Assembly: GCA_963792075.1 (NCBI GenBank) | Contig: CAWBUW010000001.1 | Coordinates: 124,001 to 188,000, forward strand | Length of the DNA: 64,000 bases | Direction: 5' to 3' | From: CAWBUW01 sp963792075 | Lineage (GTDB): Bacteria; Chloroflexota; Anaerolineae; Anaerolineales; UBA4823 | Part shown: positions 41,943-50,241 of the stretch, piece by piece | How the letters are laid out: every line of letters begins with the position of its first letter | Numbering within the stretch: position 1 is the stretch's first letter | The notes under the pieces: generated by a model | Told to the model about the DNA's origin: nothing | The model's input: the letters and a program-made list of their open reading frames with translations, nothing else | Databases searched by the model: none | Program-made: the position numbers and the translations under genes

Positions 41943-42872
41943 ATGGACGCGACAATTGCTAATTCTCACCAGGAGGAAGTGCTGATCGTCGGGACCGGGG
42001 CCATGGCCTGCCTGTTTGCGGCGCGCCTGGCTGCAGGTGGAGTGCCGGTGGTCATGCTGGGCACCTGGCAGGCGGGTTTACAGGCCCTTGGTCAGCAGGG
42101 GGTGCGCCTGATCGAGGTAGATGGGCAGGAGCGGGCCTATCCGGTGCGAGTGGTAAGTTCTCCTGCCGATTGCCAGGGTGCGCGTCTTGCGCTGGTGTTG
42201 GTTAAATCCTGGCAAACAGAGACCGTTGCGCAGCAGTTGGCGCAGTGCCTGGCGCCAGAAGGATTGGTGCTGACTCTACAAAATGGGCTGGGCAATTACA
42301 ATGTGCTGGTCGACGCGCTGAGCAGCCGGCGCGTAGCCCAGGGCGCTATGACCGTAGGCGCTACGCTGATCGCTCCCGGCGTGGCGCGCGCAGCCGGCAC
42401 CGGGGTGATTACCCTGGGGATGCATGCTCAACTGCAGGAGCTGACCAACCTGTTGGGCCGTGCCGGCCTGGTGGTTGAGACGGTGACGGATATCCATTCG
42501 GTGCAGTGGGGGAAGCTGGTGATCAACGCCGCGGTCAACCCGCTCACTGCCATCCTGGGAATACCCAATGGTGAGTTGCTGCAGCGCCCGGCCGCGCGCC
42601 GCCTGCTTCAGACCACCGCGCGTGAAACGGCTGCGGTGGCAGTCGCGCGCGGAGTGCACCTGCCATACCCGGACCCGGTCACGGCTTGTGAAGCAGTTGT
42701 CAACCAGACCGCAGCCAATATCTCTTCCATGCTACAGGATGTGCGCCGCGGCGCGCCCACAGAAGTTGATTTTATTAACGGCGCGGTGGTCAAAGCCGGC
42801 GAGAAAACAGGTGTGGCCACCCCGGTCAACCGCACACTGGCGCTGCTGGTGCACGCTCTGTTGGGGGGTTAG
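41943..42872 (+). CDS. panE: Ketopantoate reductase
   Basis: This NADPH-dependent enzyme reduces ketopantoate to pantoate. It has 309 residues. The N-terminal dinucleotide-binding motif is VLIVGTGAMACLFAARLAAGG; LTLQNGLGNYNVL is the family asparagine-glycine block, and WGKLVINAAVNPLTAILG carries the catalytic lysine region. The C-terminal EVDFINGAVVKAGEKTGVATPVN is also typical. Context between panB and panC supports panE over other members of the ApbA/PanE family. Confidence 0.93.
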   Translation: MDATIANSHQEEVLIVGTGAMACLFAARLAAGGVPVVMLGTWQAGLQALGQQGVRLIEVDGQERAYPVRVVSSPADCQGARLALVLVKSWQTETVAQQLAQCLAPEGLVLTLQNGLGNYNVLVDALSSRRVAQGAMTVGATLIAPGVARAAGTGVITLGMHAQLQELTNLLGRAGLVVETVTDIHSVQWGKLVINAAVNPLTAILGIPNGELLQRPAARRLLQTTARETAAVAVARGVHLPYPDPVTACEAVVNQTAANISSMLQDVRRGAPTEVDFINGAVVKAGEKTGVATPVNRTLALLVHALLGG

Positions 42873-42887
42873 AAAGAAGCTCCGGTT

Positions 42888-43760
42888 ATGAAGACCTCCT
42901 CGATGCTCACGTCTATAGAATTAAACGACTTACGTCGCCTGCGCAGCAGCCTGGCTGCTCCGGTTGGTTTGGTGCCCACCATGGGCTACCTGCATGCCGG
43001 GCATATCTCCCTGGTACAGGCCGCACGCCGGGACTGCGCCAGCGTGGTCGTCAGTATCTTTGTCAACCCGACTCAGTTTGGCCCGCAGGAAGACCTGTCG
43101 CGCTACCCGCGGGACCTGCCGCGGGACCTGGCCCTCCTGGAAAAAGCCGGTGTGGATCTGGTCTGGCTGCCTACGCCTGAGATCATGTACCCGCCGGGTT
43201 ACCAGACCTGGGTGAGTGTAGATGACGTAACCCGCCCGCTGGAAGGCGCCATGCGCCCCGGACATTTCCGTGGTGTGGCAACCGTGGTGGCCAAGTTGTT
43301 CAACGTCGTGCAGCCTGACCGGGCTTACTTCGGCCAGAAAGACGCGCAGCAGGCTGCCGTGATCACCCGTATGGTGCGTGACCTGAACTTCCCGCTGGAA
43401 ATCGTGGTTTGTCCCACGGTGCGCGAGGCGGATGGCCTGGCGATGTCCAGCCGCAACACGTACCTGGACCCGGCTGAGCGCCAGGCGGCTTTGGTATTGC
43501 ACCGGGCTTTGTCCGCCGCACGCGCGGCTTATGAGCAGGGTGAACGGGACGGAGGGCGTTTGCGCCAGGTGATGCAGCACACCCTGGCCGGCGAGCCGCT
43601 GGCTCAGCCGCAGTACGTCTCCTGCGCCGATGCCGATACGCTGCAAGAGCTGGACGGCCCGGTGAAGCAGGCTTTGTTTTCAATGGCAGTCTATATCGGC
43701 AAGACCCGGCTGATCGATAATTTTATCGTGCGGGATGGCAACTGGTTGACCGGGGAATAG
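42888..43760 (+). CDS. panC: PanC, pantothenate synthetase
   Basis: PanC joins pantoate and beta-alanine with ATP. It has 290 residues; the ATGs for residues 1 and 6 are both possible starts. Motifs are LVPTMGYLHAGHISLV (HIGH-type), SIFVNPTQFGPQEDLSRYPR, GHFRGVATVVAKLFN, FGQKDAQQAAVI and AMSSRNTYL (KMSKS-like). It is the last of the panB-panE-panC run. panD (beta-alanine source) is not in the window. Confidence 0.97.
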   Translation: MKTSSMLTSIELNDLRRLRSSLAAPVGLVPTMGYLHAGHISLVQAARRDCASVVVSIFVNPTQFGPQEDLSRYPRDLPRDLALLEKAGVDLVWLPTPEIMYPPGYQTWVSVDDVTRPLEGAMRPGHFRGVATVVAKLFNVVQPDRAYFGQKDAQQAAVITRMVRDLNFPLEIVVCPTVREADGLAMSSRNTYLDPAERQAALVLHRALSAARAAYEQGERDGGRLRQVMQHTLAGEPLAQPQYVSCADADTLQELDGPVKQALFSMAVYIGKTRLIDNFIVRDGNWLTGE

Positions 43761-43766
43761 ATTTTT

Positions 43767-43807
43767 TGGTAGTGTGTGTGGCGGCGTAGCCGCCACACAC
43801 ACTACTA
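43767..43807. repeat. Palindromic intergenic element, copy 9
   Basis: A 17-bp stem extended by a G-T and a T-A pair has loop GTA; the left arm is TGGTAGTGTGTGTGGCGGC. It lies between panC and coaX, both on the plus strand. The core closely resembles copies at 13,513 and 50,181. Confidence 0.87.
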
Positions 43808-43824
43808 CATTGTGAGGTACTTCA

Positions 43825-44595
43825 ATGTTACTGACTGTAGATGCGGGCAATACAAATGTGACTCTGGGTTTATACACGGGGGAGAAGCTGGGGCCGCGCT
43901 GGCGATTGGCTACCGACCATGAGCGCATGCCAGATGAATGGGGCTTGCAGTTTGTCGGGCTGCTGGAGCATGCGGGCCATCATGCGTCTGACCTGACAGG
44001 TGTTTGCCTGGCTTCGGTCGTTCCACCGCTGACGGGGCGGATTGCCTCGGCCTGTCGTGATTACCTGCGGCAGGATCCTCTTATTGTGGATGCTGGCGTG
44101 AAGACCGGGGTGCGGGTACGCTATGAAGACCCTCGCGCCGTAGGCGCCGACCGGATTGTGGATGCCGCCGCGGTGCAGCATTTTTACGGCGGGCCAGCCT
44201 GCGTGGTAGATTTTGGCACCGCCACTACCTTCGATGGGATTTCCGCCGAAGGCGACTACCTGGGCGGGGCCATCGCGCCGGGCATTGGGATTGCCGCCGA
44301 GGCGCTGGTCCAACACACCGCCAAGCTGTTGCGGGTGGATCTGCAGCGGCCTCCGGCAGCGATTGGGCGCAATACCATCCATGCCATGCAGTCCGGGCTG
44401 TTATTTGGTTACGTGGCACTGGTGGAAGGGATGGTGGCACGTTTCCGGCAGGAGCTGGGGCCAGAGATGAAGGTGATTGGGACAGGCGGCCTGGCCGAGA
44501 TCATTGCGCGCGAAACAGAAGCCATCCAGATTCTCGCCCCCTGGTTGACCTTGGATGGCTTAAGGCTGATCTGGCAGATGAACCGGGAAAGCTGA
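43825..44595 (+). CDS. coaX: CoaX, type III pantothenate kinase
   Basis: CoaX phosphorylates pantothenate, the first committed step to coenzyme A. It has 256 residues. ASKHA-fold motifs are LLTVDAGNTNVTLGLY (phosphate 1), GADRIVDAAAVQHFYGG and VVDFGTATTFDGISAEGDYLGGAIAPG (phosphate 2 and substrate loop), then VIGTGGLAEII. Type III kinases need a monovalent cation and are not feedback-inhibited by CoA. It follows the pan genes, so pantothenate synthesis and use are grouped. Confidence 0.95.
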   Translation: MLLTVDAGNTNVTLGLYTGEKLGPRWRLATDHERMPDEWGLQFVGLLEHAGHHASDLTGVCLASVVPPLTGRIASACRDYLRQDPLIVDAGVKTGVRVRYEDPRAVGADRIVDAAAVQHFYGGPACVVDFGTATTFDGISAEGDYLGGAIAPGIGIAAEALVQHTAKLLRVDLQRPPAAIGRNTIHAMQSGLLFGYVALVEGMVARFRQELGPEMKVIGTGGLAEIIARETEAIQILAPWLTLDGLRLIWQMNRES

Positions 44596-44626
44596 CCGCC
44601 CGTCAAGGGGGTTTCCTCTTTATAAA

Positions 44627-44667
44627 TATACCCGAAGCACACCCGGCAGGTGCGCTTCGGGTATAAT
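44627..44667 (+). promoter_or_regulatory. Hairpin merged with the -10 box of tsaC
   Basis: A long stem (TATACCCGAAGC from 44627 with GCTTCGGGTATA to 44665) follows coaX and probably ends its transcript. Its right arm contains TATAAT (44662-44667), which ends seven bases before the tsaC ATG. One sequence may therefore serve as terminator and leaderless promoter. Confidence 0.6.
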
Positions 44668-44674
44668 TGTTTTA

Positions 44675-45301
44675 ATGAAAACAGAATTTCTCCGCACCGA
44701 TCATTCCATTGCTCTAAGTCATGCCCAGGATGTGCTTAATCACGGCGGCCTGGTGGTTTTTCCGACCGACACTGTCTATGGCCTGGCTGCCAGCCTGGCT
44801 TATCCTCAGGCCGTGGAAGGACTTTACCTGATCAAAGGGCAAACCAGCGAAAACTCGGTAGCGGTTTTGATCGGAGATGTGCAGGAGCTGCCTCGGATTG
44901 CCCAAACGGTGTCCTGGTCAGCACAGCGGTTGGTAGATCGATTCTGGCCTGGCCCGCTCACTTTACTGCTGCCAGGGAACCCCGTTTTTTACCAATCCGT
45001 GGTGTCTCATGGGGTTGTGGGGGTGCGCATGCCAGACCATGCCTTTGCCCTGGCGCTGCTGCAGCAGACCGGTCCGCTGGCGGTCACCTCAGCCAGCTTG
45101 TATGGCAAAGAACAACCTCGCACCGCGGGAGAAGCTTTGAAGCAGTTGAATGGCAGGGTGCACCTCGTGCTGGATGGCGGCGTGGCCACGCTGGGGAAAT
45201 ATTCCACCGTTGTGGACTGCTGCGGCCCGCAGGCCGTCCTGGCGCGCAAGGGGGCGATCTCGGAAGAGGAAATCCTTGCAGCTATAAAACCGGGCTCGTA
45301 G
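44675..45301 (+). CDS. tsaC: TsaC/Sua5/YrdC-family threonylcarbamoyl-AMP synthase
   Basis: This enzyme makes threonylcarbamoyl-AMP for the t6A37 modification of tRNA. It has 208 residues, a YrdC domain without the extra Sua5 domain. Motifs are GGLVVFPTDTVYGLAAS, FWPGPLTLLLPGNP, VGVRMPDHAFALALLQ and AVTSASLYGKEQP (in place of the usual PSAN). The ATG is placed seven bases after TATAAT. The partner gene tsaD lies about 2.5 kb away on the other strand. The changed serine motif leaves some doubt between TsaC and a YciO-type paralogue. Confidence 0.82.
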   Translation: MKTEFLRTDHSIALSHAQDVLNHGGLVVFPTDTVYGLAASLAYPQAVEGLYLIKGQTSENSVAVLIGDVQELPRIAQTVSWSAQRLVDRFWPGPLTLLLPGNPVFYQSVVSHGVVGVRMPDHAFALALLQQTGPLAVTSASLYGKEQPRTAGEALKQLNGRVHLVLDGGVATLGKYSTVVDCCGPQAVLARKGAISEEEILAAIKPGS

Positions 45302-45358
45302 AGCCTATACTCTCATCAAGCTTTTAACCACCTTTCAGGTCTTATTTAGCCTGGTGCG

Positions 45359-45433
45359 TATAATAATAATTACATTCTCCTTACACGAAACTGCCTCTCG
45401 AGGAAGTTGGGCCTCAAAAGGCAGTTTTTGTTT
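45359..45433 (+). ncRNA. Possible short RNA with a rho-independent terminator
   Basis: TATAAT (45359-45364) is followed about 25 bases later by a terminator: AAACTGCC (45388-45395) with GGCAGTTT (45419-45426), inner GAGG/CCTC, then TTTTTGTTT. This could be the terminator of tsaC alone, or a very short independent RNA of about 60 bases. No -35 box is convincing. Confidence 0.45.
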
Positions 45434-45459
45434 AATCGAGCCTCATTAAAAGCGTTTTC

Positions 45460-45503
45460 TTTGTGAGTGTTAATGCGGCGCAGCCGCACTTAACACTCAC
45501 AAA
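45460..45503. repeat. Palindromic intergenic element, copy 10
   Basis: The stem TTTGTGAGTGTTAA-TGCGGC pairs with its complement around a GCA loop with a one-base bulge. It lies between the convergent ends of tsaC and the histidine kinase, after the tsaC terminator. Confidence 0.82.
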
Positions 45504-45520
45504 AACCCTGGAGGTTCCGT

Positions 45521-47737
45521 TTACGCCCCCTTGGGGAGGATCACGTGGAACTGGCTGCCGGGACAGTTGTCTTCGTCCATTCCCGTGCTTTCTGCCCAGA
45601 CCTTACCGCCGTGCGCTTCGACAATCCCTTTGGCGATGGCCAGCCCCAGGCCTGGGCCGGCACCTTTGAACTTGACCTTTCCGGTCGAATGTAAGCTCAG
45701 CTCACCGGTCTGGTAAAACTTGGTAAAGATCGTCTCCAGGAATTCGGGTTTGATGCCAATGCCGGTATCTGCAATAATGACCTCGATCCCTCCCTCGGGC
45801 AGGTCCCATTGTCCTGCCGGGATGGCTGACCCGGTGATGGTGATGGTTCCCCCATCCGGTGTGAACTTGATCGCGTTCGAGACCAATTGGTAAAACACTT
45901 TTTGCAAAGCTTCATCATCTGCCTGGATGGTTGGCAGGTCAAGCAAGTTTTCCAGCTTGAGCGCAATTCTCCGTTCCCTGAAACCCTCGTTCAACCGGTC
46001 GCCCACCCCAAATAGCAGTGCATTCAACGAAACCGGCTCTTTGTGGAGCTGCAGCGATTTGGCGTCGATGCTGGCCATGTCGATCATAGAGTCGACCACT
46101 TCGTGCATGCGCATCATGCCGGCGTGAATCCCTTTGACCAGCTTGTTTTGGTATACATTGGCCTGGATGGACGGATCTTCCAGGAGCATTTCATTGTAAC
46201 CTCGCATGACGGTCAAGGGGGTGCGCAGCTCGTGCGAGGAGATGCTGATGAAATCGGATTTGGCCTGGTCCAGTTTTTGTAATTGGTTTACTGCTTGCTG
46301 GAGCTGGCGGTTCGATTGGTCCAGAGCGTTGTAGGCGCGGCGGAAATCGTTATTCAGGCGTATCAAGCTGTGCATCAGGCGCGCATTCTCCAGCGCGATG
46401 GAGGTCTGGTAGCTCAGGGTGGTGATCAGGGACAGGTCGCTTTCCAGGTACCCCACCCCGGAGGATTTCGGGCCTAGCTCCAGCAGGCCAATCCATTCAT
46501 CCTTGGTATAAATAGGCGCGAAAATTTCCATCTCCTGGCGCACCAGCCACTCGCGTTCTGCGGCCGGAGCCTGGAGTAAATGCAGGGGAATTTCCTGATC
46601 GTAGATCAGCAGCGGTTGGTGAAACTGTTTAAACGCCTGGACAAAGGGGCTGGTTTCAGCCCAATAACCATCTTCTGGGTGGTCTACGCCCATGCTGCCA
46701 ATGCAGACTAACCGGAAGCTCTTCTCGGCAGCTTCATATTCTATGTTGAACATCGCCCCGCGCTTGGTCCCCACCGCTTCACCGATCAATCCAACGGCCG
46801 TGGCGGCCAGAGCTTGCAGGTTATTGATATTGCTGATGCCCAGGCTGTATTCGCGTAAGACGCGATGGGCATCATATTCACTGCCCAGGAACAAGTGGCC
46901 GATTGGCCGGGGCAGGTGAGGCCAGAGGACGATTTGCAGCCAGACCAGAAATAAGCCCAGCAACACGGCCAGGCCTGCCAACCCATGTGTGGGTACAAAC
47001 CGCAGGACAAGCGGATGGAGCAATAAACCTGCCAGGATCAGGGCGATCACGGGAAGCGCCAGGATCAAATAACCGGCCAGCCAGCCCAATGTCCTGCGCA
47101 GGTTGGGCAGCCGGTCCACCCCGAACGCAGCCGTGGCCAGCAGGGCTGCCGCCAGGCGCAGCAGGTGCGATCCGGCCGGCAGCCCCTGGAGCCATGCAGG
47201 CCCGAAACCGTATAGGATATCTGCCAGCAGCGTGAAGAACCAGGCTGCAATATAGTAATTCGCCTGGTTGCGGATCAATCTCTTCAGCCGGAGTTTCTGG
47301 GCGTGCCAGGCGAGCGCAGCCAGTGCGGCATGGAGCAGCCCGAAGCCGGCCAGGAGGACGGTTGAGCGCGACAGCGCCGTGCCCGGCAGTGTTACGCCTC
47401 TCAAGTCGGCCGCCAGCAGCGCCACGAGCCAGAGGAAGCCTGCGGCCTGCCAGGTTGCCCCCCAGCTTTGGTCCTGCATCGCCAGGCGGTAAAGGAAAAG
47501 GAAAGCCAGGCTGGAGAGTATCCAGCCATAAGTTGAAATGCCGTTGAGGAGAGGCTGGGAAGGTAAGAACTGGATCGCGATGAGCAGGCCGAGCCAGAGC
47601 ATGGAAAGGGATAGATAGATCTCCAGCCAACGGCTGCGCGGTTCTGCAAACCCCAGGCGGCGCAGGGTTAACGCCAACAGCCCCAGGAAACCCAGGCTGC
47701 TGATGAGCGTGAGAAACGATGCGTGCGTTAAATTCAT
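45521..47737 (-). CDS. Membrane sensor histidine kinase with GAF domain
   Basis: This 738-residue kinase has about eight N-terminal hydrophobic helices (1-250). A GAF-like domain follows (about 300-450, with GAMFNIEYEAAEKSFRLVC), then a coiled linker (residues 460-495), HisKA with the phospho-acceptor His502 in SISSHELRTPLTVMRG, and a HATPase domain (FYQLVSNAIKFTPDGG N-box, IADTGIGIKPEF, KGAGPGLGLAIAKGIVEAHGG). The signal is unknown. No response regulator lies nearby, so its partner is elsewhere. It follows tsaD on the same strand with a 27-base gap. Confidence 0.9.
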   Translation of the reverse strand: MNLTHASFLTLISSLGFLGLLALTLRRLGFAEPRSRWLEIYLSLSMLWLGLLIAIQFLPSQPLLNGISTYGWILSSLAFLFLYRLAMQDQSWGATWQAAGFLWLVALLAADLRGVTLPGTALSRSTVLLAGFGLLHAALAALAWHAQKLRLKRLIRNQANYYIAAWFFTLLADILYGFGPAWLQGLPAGSHLLRLAAALLATAAFGVDRLPNLRRTLGWLAGYLILALPVIALILAGLLLHPLVLRFVPTHGLAGLAVLLGLFLVWLQIVLWPHLPRPIGHLFLGSEYDAHRVLREYSLGISNINNLQALAATAVGLIGEAVGTKRGAMFNIEYEAAEKSFRLVCIGSMGVDHPEDGYWAETSPFVQAFKQFHQPLLIYDQEIPLHLLQAPAAEREWLVRQEMEIFAPIYTKDEWIGLLELGPKSSGVGYLESDLSLITTLSYQTSIALENARLMHSLIRLNNDFRRAYNALDQSNRQLQQAVNQLQKLDQAKSDFISISSHELRTPLTVMRGYNEMLLEDPSIQANVYQNKLVKGIHAGMMRMHEVVDSMIDMASIDAKSLQLHKEPVSLNALLFGVGDRLNEGFRERRIALKLENLLDLPTIQADDEALQKVFYQLVSNAIKFTPDGGTITITGSAIPAGQWDLPEGGIEVIIADTGIGIKPEFLETIFTKFYQTGELSLHSTGKVKFKGAGPGLGLAIAKGIVEAHGGKVWAESTGMDEDNCPGSQFHVILPKGA

Positions 47738-47764
47738 GGGGGCTACATGGGGCCCAGCATAAGA

Positions 47765-48331
47765 TCAAGCCAGCGGCCAGTTGGGCAGCACGTCCATATT
47801 GAGTGAGTCACGCTGGCCGAGAGTAAAACGGAAGTAACCTGCTGCGGCAACCATGGCAGCGTTATCGGTGCAGAAGGTAAGGGGTGGGATGAAGAGCGGG
47901 CAGGTGGCGCGCAGTTGGAAGGATTGGCGCAGGGCCCGGTTGGCAGAGACTCCTCCTCCTACCAGGATCGTTTTTGCCTGAAATGCTTTGGCCGCGCGAA
48001 TAGTTTTGCTGATGAGCACGTCTACCACTGCGGCCTGGAAGCTGGCCGCCAGGTCCGCCACGGGGAGTTCCTGGCCCTGGCCTTCCAGGCGGCGGACTTC
48101 ACGCAAGACCGCCGTCTTGAGACCGCTGAAGGAAAAGTTCCAGGTGCCTTCCAGCCAGGCGCGAGGCAGTTCGAACGCCAGGGGGTTGCCATCCTGGGCC
48201 GCGGCCTGGATGGCGGGGCCGCCGGGGTAAGCCAACCCAAGCAAGCGGGCGACTTTATCGAAAGCCTCTCCGGCGGCATCGTCCAGCGTGGCGCCCAGGC
48301 GCTTGTATTGCAGATGGCCGGTCATCAACAC
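47765..48331 (-). CDS. tsaD: TsaD, C-terminal part after a frameshift
   Basis: This is the downstream part of the tsaD gene. The meaningful reading begins just upstream of the apparent ATG with LALIVSGGHTELVLM, the metal-binding histidine block, then LGATLDDAAGEAFDKVARLLGL, WNFSFSGLKTAVLR, VGGGVSANRALR and a C-terminal FCTDNAAMVAAAGYFR. All catalytic motifs of the Kae1/TsaD ASKHA fold are present once the two parts are joined. It encodes the transferase that attaches threonylcarbamoyl to A37 of tRNA. Confidence 0.9.
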   Translation of the reverse strand: MLMTGHLQYKRLGATLDDAAGEAFDKVARLLGLAYPGGPAIQAAAQDGNPLAFELPRAWLEGTWNFSFSGLKTAVLREVRRLEGQGQELPVADLAASFQAAVVDVLISKTIRAAKAFQAKTILVGGGVSANRALRQSFQLRATCPLFIPPLTFCTDNAAMVAAAGYFRFTLGQRDSLNMDVLPNWPLA

Positions 48332-48357
48332 CAGCTCGGTATGGCCGCCGGAAACGA

Positions 48358-48843
48358 TCAGCGCCAGGAGGGGAAGCGCGGCGGCTCGCTTTGTTCGCCA
48401 TCACCGGCTCCCAGCCAGGCCGAGTACAGGTGGCCTTCCAGGTGGTTGATGCCTACCAGCGGCAGGCCGCGACCGATGGCCAGGCCCTTGGCGGCGTTCA
48501 CCCCTACGACCAATGAACCGGGCAGGCCAGGGCCGCGTGTGACCGCAATGGCATCGATGTCGGCCAGGGTCAGGTGTGCCTGGTGCAGCGCTTCTTCGAT
48601 GATCGGGTGGATGGCGCGGATATGTTGGCGCGAGGCTACCTCGGGGAATACGCCCCCGTACTGGGCATGCAGGTCTATTTGCGAGGCGACCGCGCTGGAT
48701 AAGATCACCCGCCCATCCTCAACCACGGCCGCTGCGGTTTCATCGCAGGACGACTCAATGCCGAGGATGCGCGCGGTTGGGTAAGCCGCCTCCCCGGAGG
48801 CGGCCTGGGTTTCACCCGCTTTGAGTTTGGCTTCGTCGCTCAT
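48358..48843 (-). pseudogene. tsaD: TsaD, N-terminal part before a frameshift
   Basis: This is the 5' part of tsaD: ILGIESSCDETAAAVVEDG, QIDLHAQYGGVFPEVASRQHIRAI, VTRGPGLPGSLVVGVNAAKGLA and GINHLEGHLYSAWL. The frame breaks at a run of four G (48370-48373 on the plus strand); restoring one base joins PRFP to LLALIVSGGHTE and gives 359 residues, a normal TsaD length. TsaD is near-essential, so a sequencing or assembly indel is more likely than a true pseudogene. The N-terminus has about 25 extra residues before ARILGIESS. Confidence 0.85.
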
Positions 48844-48873
48844 AAGGTCTGCAATCTGCCCCTTCTGCTGGTG

Positions 48874-50109
48874 TTAGCGTTTTTTTAGCGGCAGGACCAG
48901 GTCCAGGGGATAAGGTGCCAGGATTTCAAATTTGCCATCCGGGCGGACATAGGCCGTGTCTTCCAGGCGCACGCCCAGGCCGCGCTCGGGGTAGTACAGT
49001 CCAGGCTCGATTGTAAAGATCACACCGGGGATGAGGCGGTCTGAATCCCCGGCCATGCTCCCTGAAGAGGGTTTCTCATGGATGTGCAGCCCCACGCCAT
49101 GTCCCAGGCTGTGGACGTAGCCGGACTGTGTGTTGGGAGTGCTCTTGATCGTGGGATGGCCCTGGGCCTCGAATAAGTCGCAGGTTAGCATCTGGTATTC
49201 TTTGAAAGGAGTGCCCGGCCGGAGCGTCTTGACGACCTTCCGGTAGGTGTCGAGCACAGTATCGTATACAGCCTGCACTTCGTCCGGGGCGTACCCCAGG
49301 CACCAGGTGCGGGTGAAGTCGTAGAAGTAGCCGCCGCCGCGTTCACAGGGGTAGATGTCGAAGACAATGGTTTGGCCCAGGCGCAGCAGGTCGGAAGCTT
49401 TTCCGGTGGAGTGGGGCACGCCGGCATCTGCGCCGATAGCAAAGATGGTGCCCTCGGGGTTGGCTGCGCCGCGCTCGGCCAACCACAAATCGATCTTGAG
49501 TTTCACTTCGCCAATCGTGAGCGGTTGGCCGTCTGCTTTCACAAGTACTTCTTCTTTAACTGCGTGGCTGGTCAGAAATTCGGCTACCTGGCCGACAACG
49601 GAGGTCGTGATCTTGCCCATGCGCCGGATGCGCTCCACTTCGGCGGTATCTTTGGTGAACATAGCCTGGAGCAGGAGCGTATCGCCAATTTCACCGATAA
49701 TTTCGAGCGCGGGCATGCGTTTCTGCAGCGCGCTGAAGATGGCGTAAGCTGTGCCCGAATCCTGGCGGCCGTAAATCGCCAGCCGCCCTCCGGTGACCCC
49801 CATGTCCACCAGCATCGCCTGGTAGCGCGCTGCGTAGGCCGCGGCATAATCACCATCCGCCTGCTGCAGCAGTTCAAGGAATTTGTAATCCCCCAGGTTG
49901 CGGGTCTCCAGACCGGTGCGGGCAGCTTCGTCGCGTTCCATCGGGTTGCAGAAGACCACGGCGGGGGAGCCGCGCTTCTTGATCAGGTCCCCGGTCATGT
50001 GCCCACCGCCGGTCAGGTAAACCATGGGCGGGTTGTTCTGGGCGGAGCCGGTGACCAAAATGGCATCCAGGTTGTGGGTTTGCATCAGAGTGTCGAGGTC
50101 GGATTTCAT
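48874..50109 (-). CDS. M24-family (Xaa-Pro type) metallopeptidase
   Basis: This cytoplasmic dimetal peptidase has 411 residues. The N-terminal creatinase-like domain spans about 1-165. The pita-bread domain carries the five ligands: VFDIYP and YFYDFTRTW (Asp pair), HSLGHGVGLHIHE (His), FTIEPGLYYP (Glu) and GVRLEDTAYV (Glu). Xaa-Pro aminopeptidase or dipeptidase is the best fit; substrate specificity is not determined. CAGGAATAACCT precedes the ATG. It is the first of a minus-strand set with tsaD and the histidine kinase. Confidence 0.88.
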   Translation of the reverse strand: MKSDLDTLMQTHNLDAILVTGSAQNNPPMVYLTGGGHMTGDLIKKRGSPAVVFCNPMERDEAARTGLETRNLGDYKFLELLQQADGDYAAAYAARYQAMLVDMGVTGGRLAIYGRQDSGTAYAIFSALQKRMPALEIIGEIGDTLLLQAMFTKDTAEVERIRRMGKITTSVVGQVAEFLTSHAVKEEVLVKADGQPLTIGEVKLKIDLWLAERGAANPEGTIFAIGADAGVPHSTGKASDLLRLGQTIVFDIYPCERGGGYFYDFTRTWCLGYAPDEVQAVYDTVLDTYRKVVKTLRPGTPFKEYQMLTCDLFEAQGHPTIKSTPNTQSGYVHSLGHGVGLHIHEKPSSGSMAGDSDRLIPGVIFTIEPGLYYPERGLGVRLEDTAYVRPDGKFEILAPYPLDLVLPLKKR

Positions 50110-50162
50110 AGGTTATTCCTGTTCTGTCCCGGTGATCGTTCTTGGGGACTTACTAAGTATCA

Positions 50163-50236
50163 ATCCGAAAAATGAATTTTGTTTTGGTAGTGTGTGGCGG
50201 CATAGCCGCCACACACTACCAAAACAATTTTCGGAT
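50163..50236. repeat. Palindromic intergenic element, copy 11
   Basis: A 21-bp perfect stem (50181-50201 with 50205-50225) has loop ATA and arm GTTTTGGTAGTGTGTGGCGG. The outer arms ATCCGAAAAA and TTTTCGGAT also pair. Both core and outer arms are shared with the copy after ftsZ (13,499-13,575). It lies between selA and the M24 peptidase, both on the minus strand. Confidence 0.88.
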
Positions 50237-50241
50237 AGGTT

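Noticed and set aside
48358..48843. Selenocysteine read-through at the TGA ending the first tsaD part
   Set aside because: The continuation lies in another frame, so recoding of TGA cannot restore the protein; a single-base indel does.
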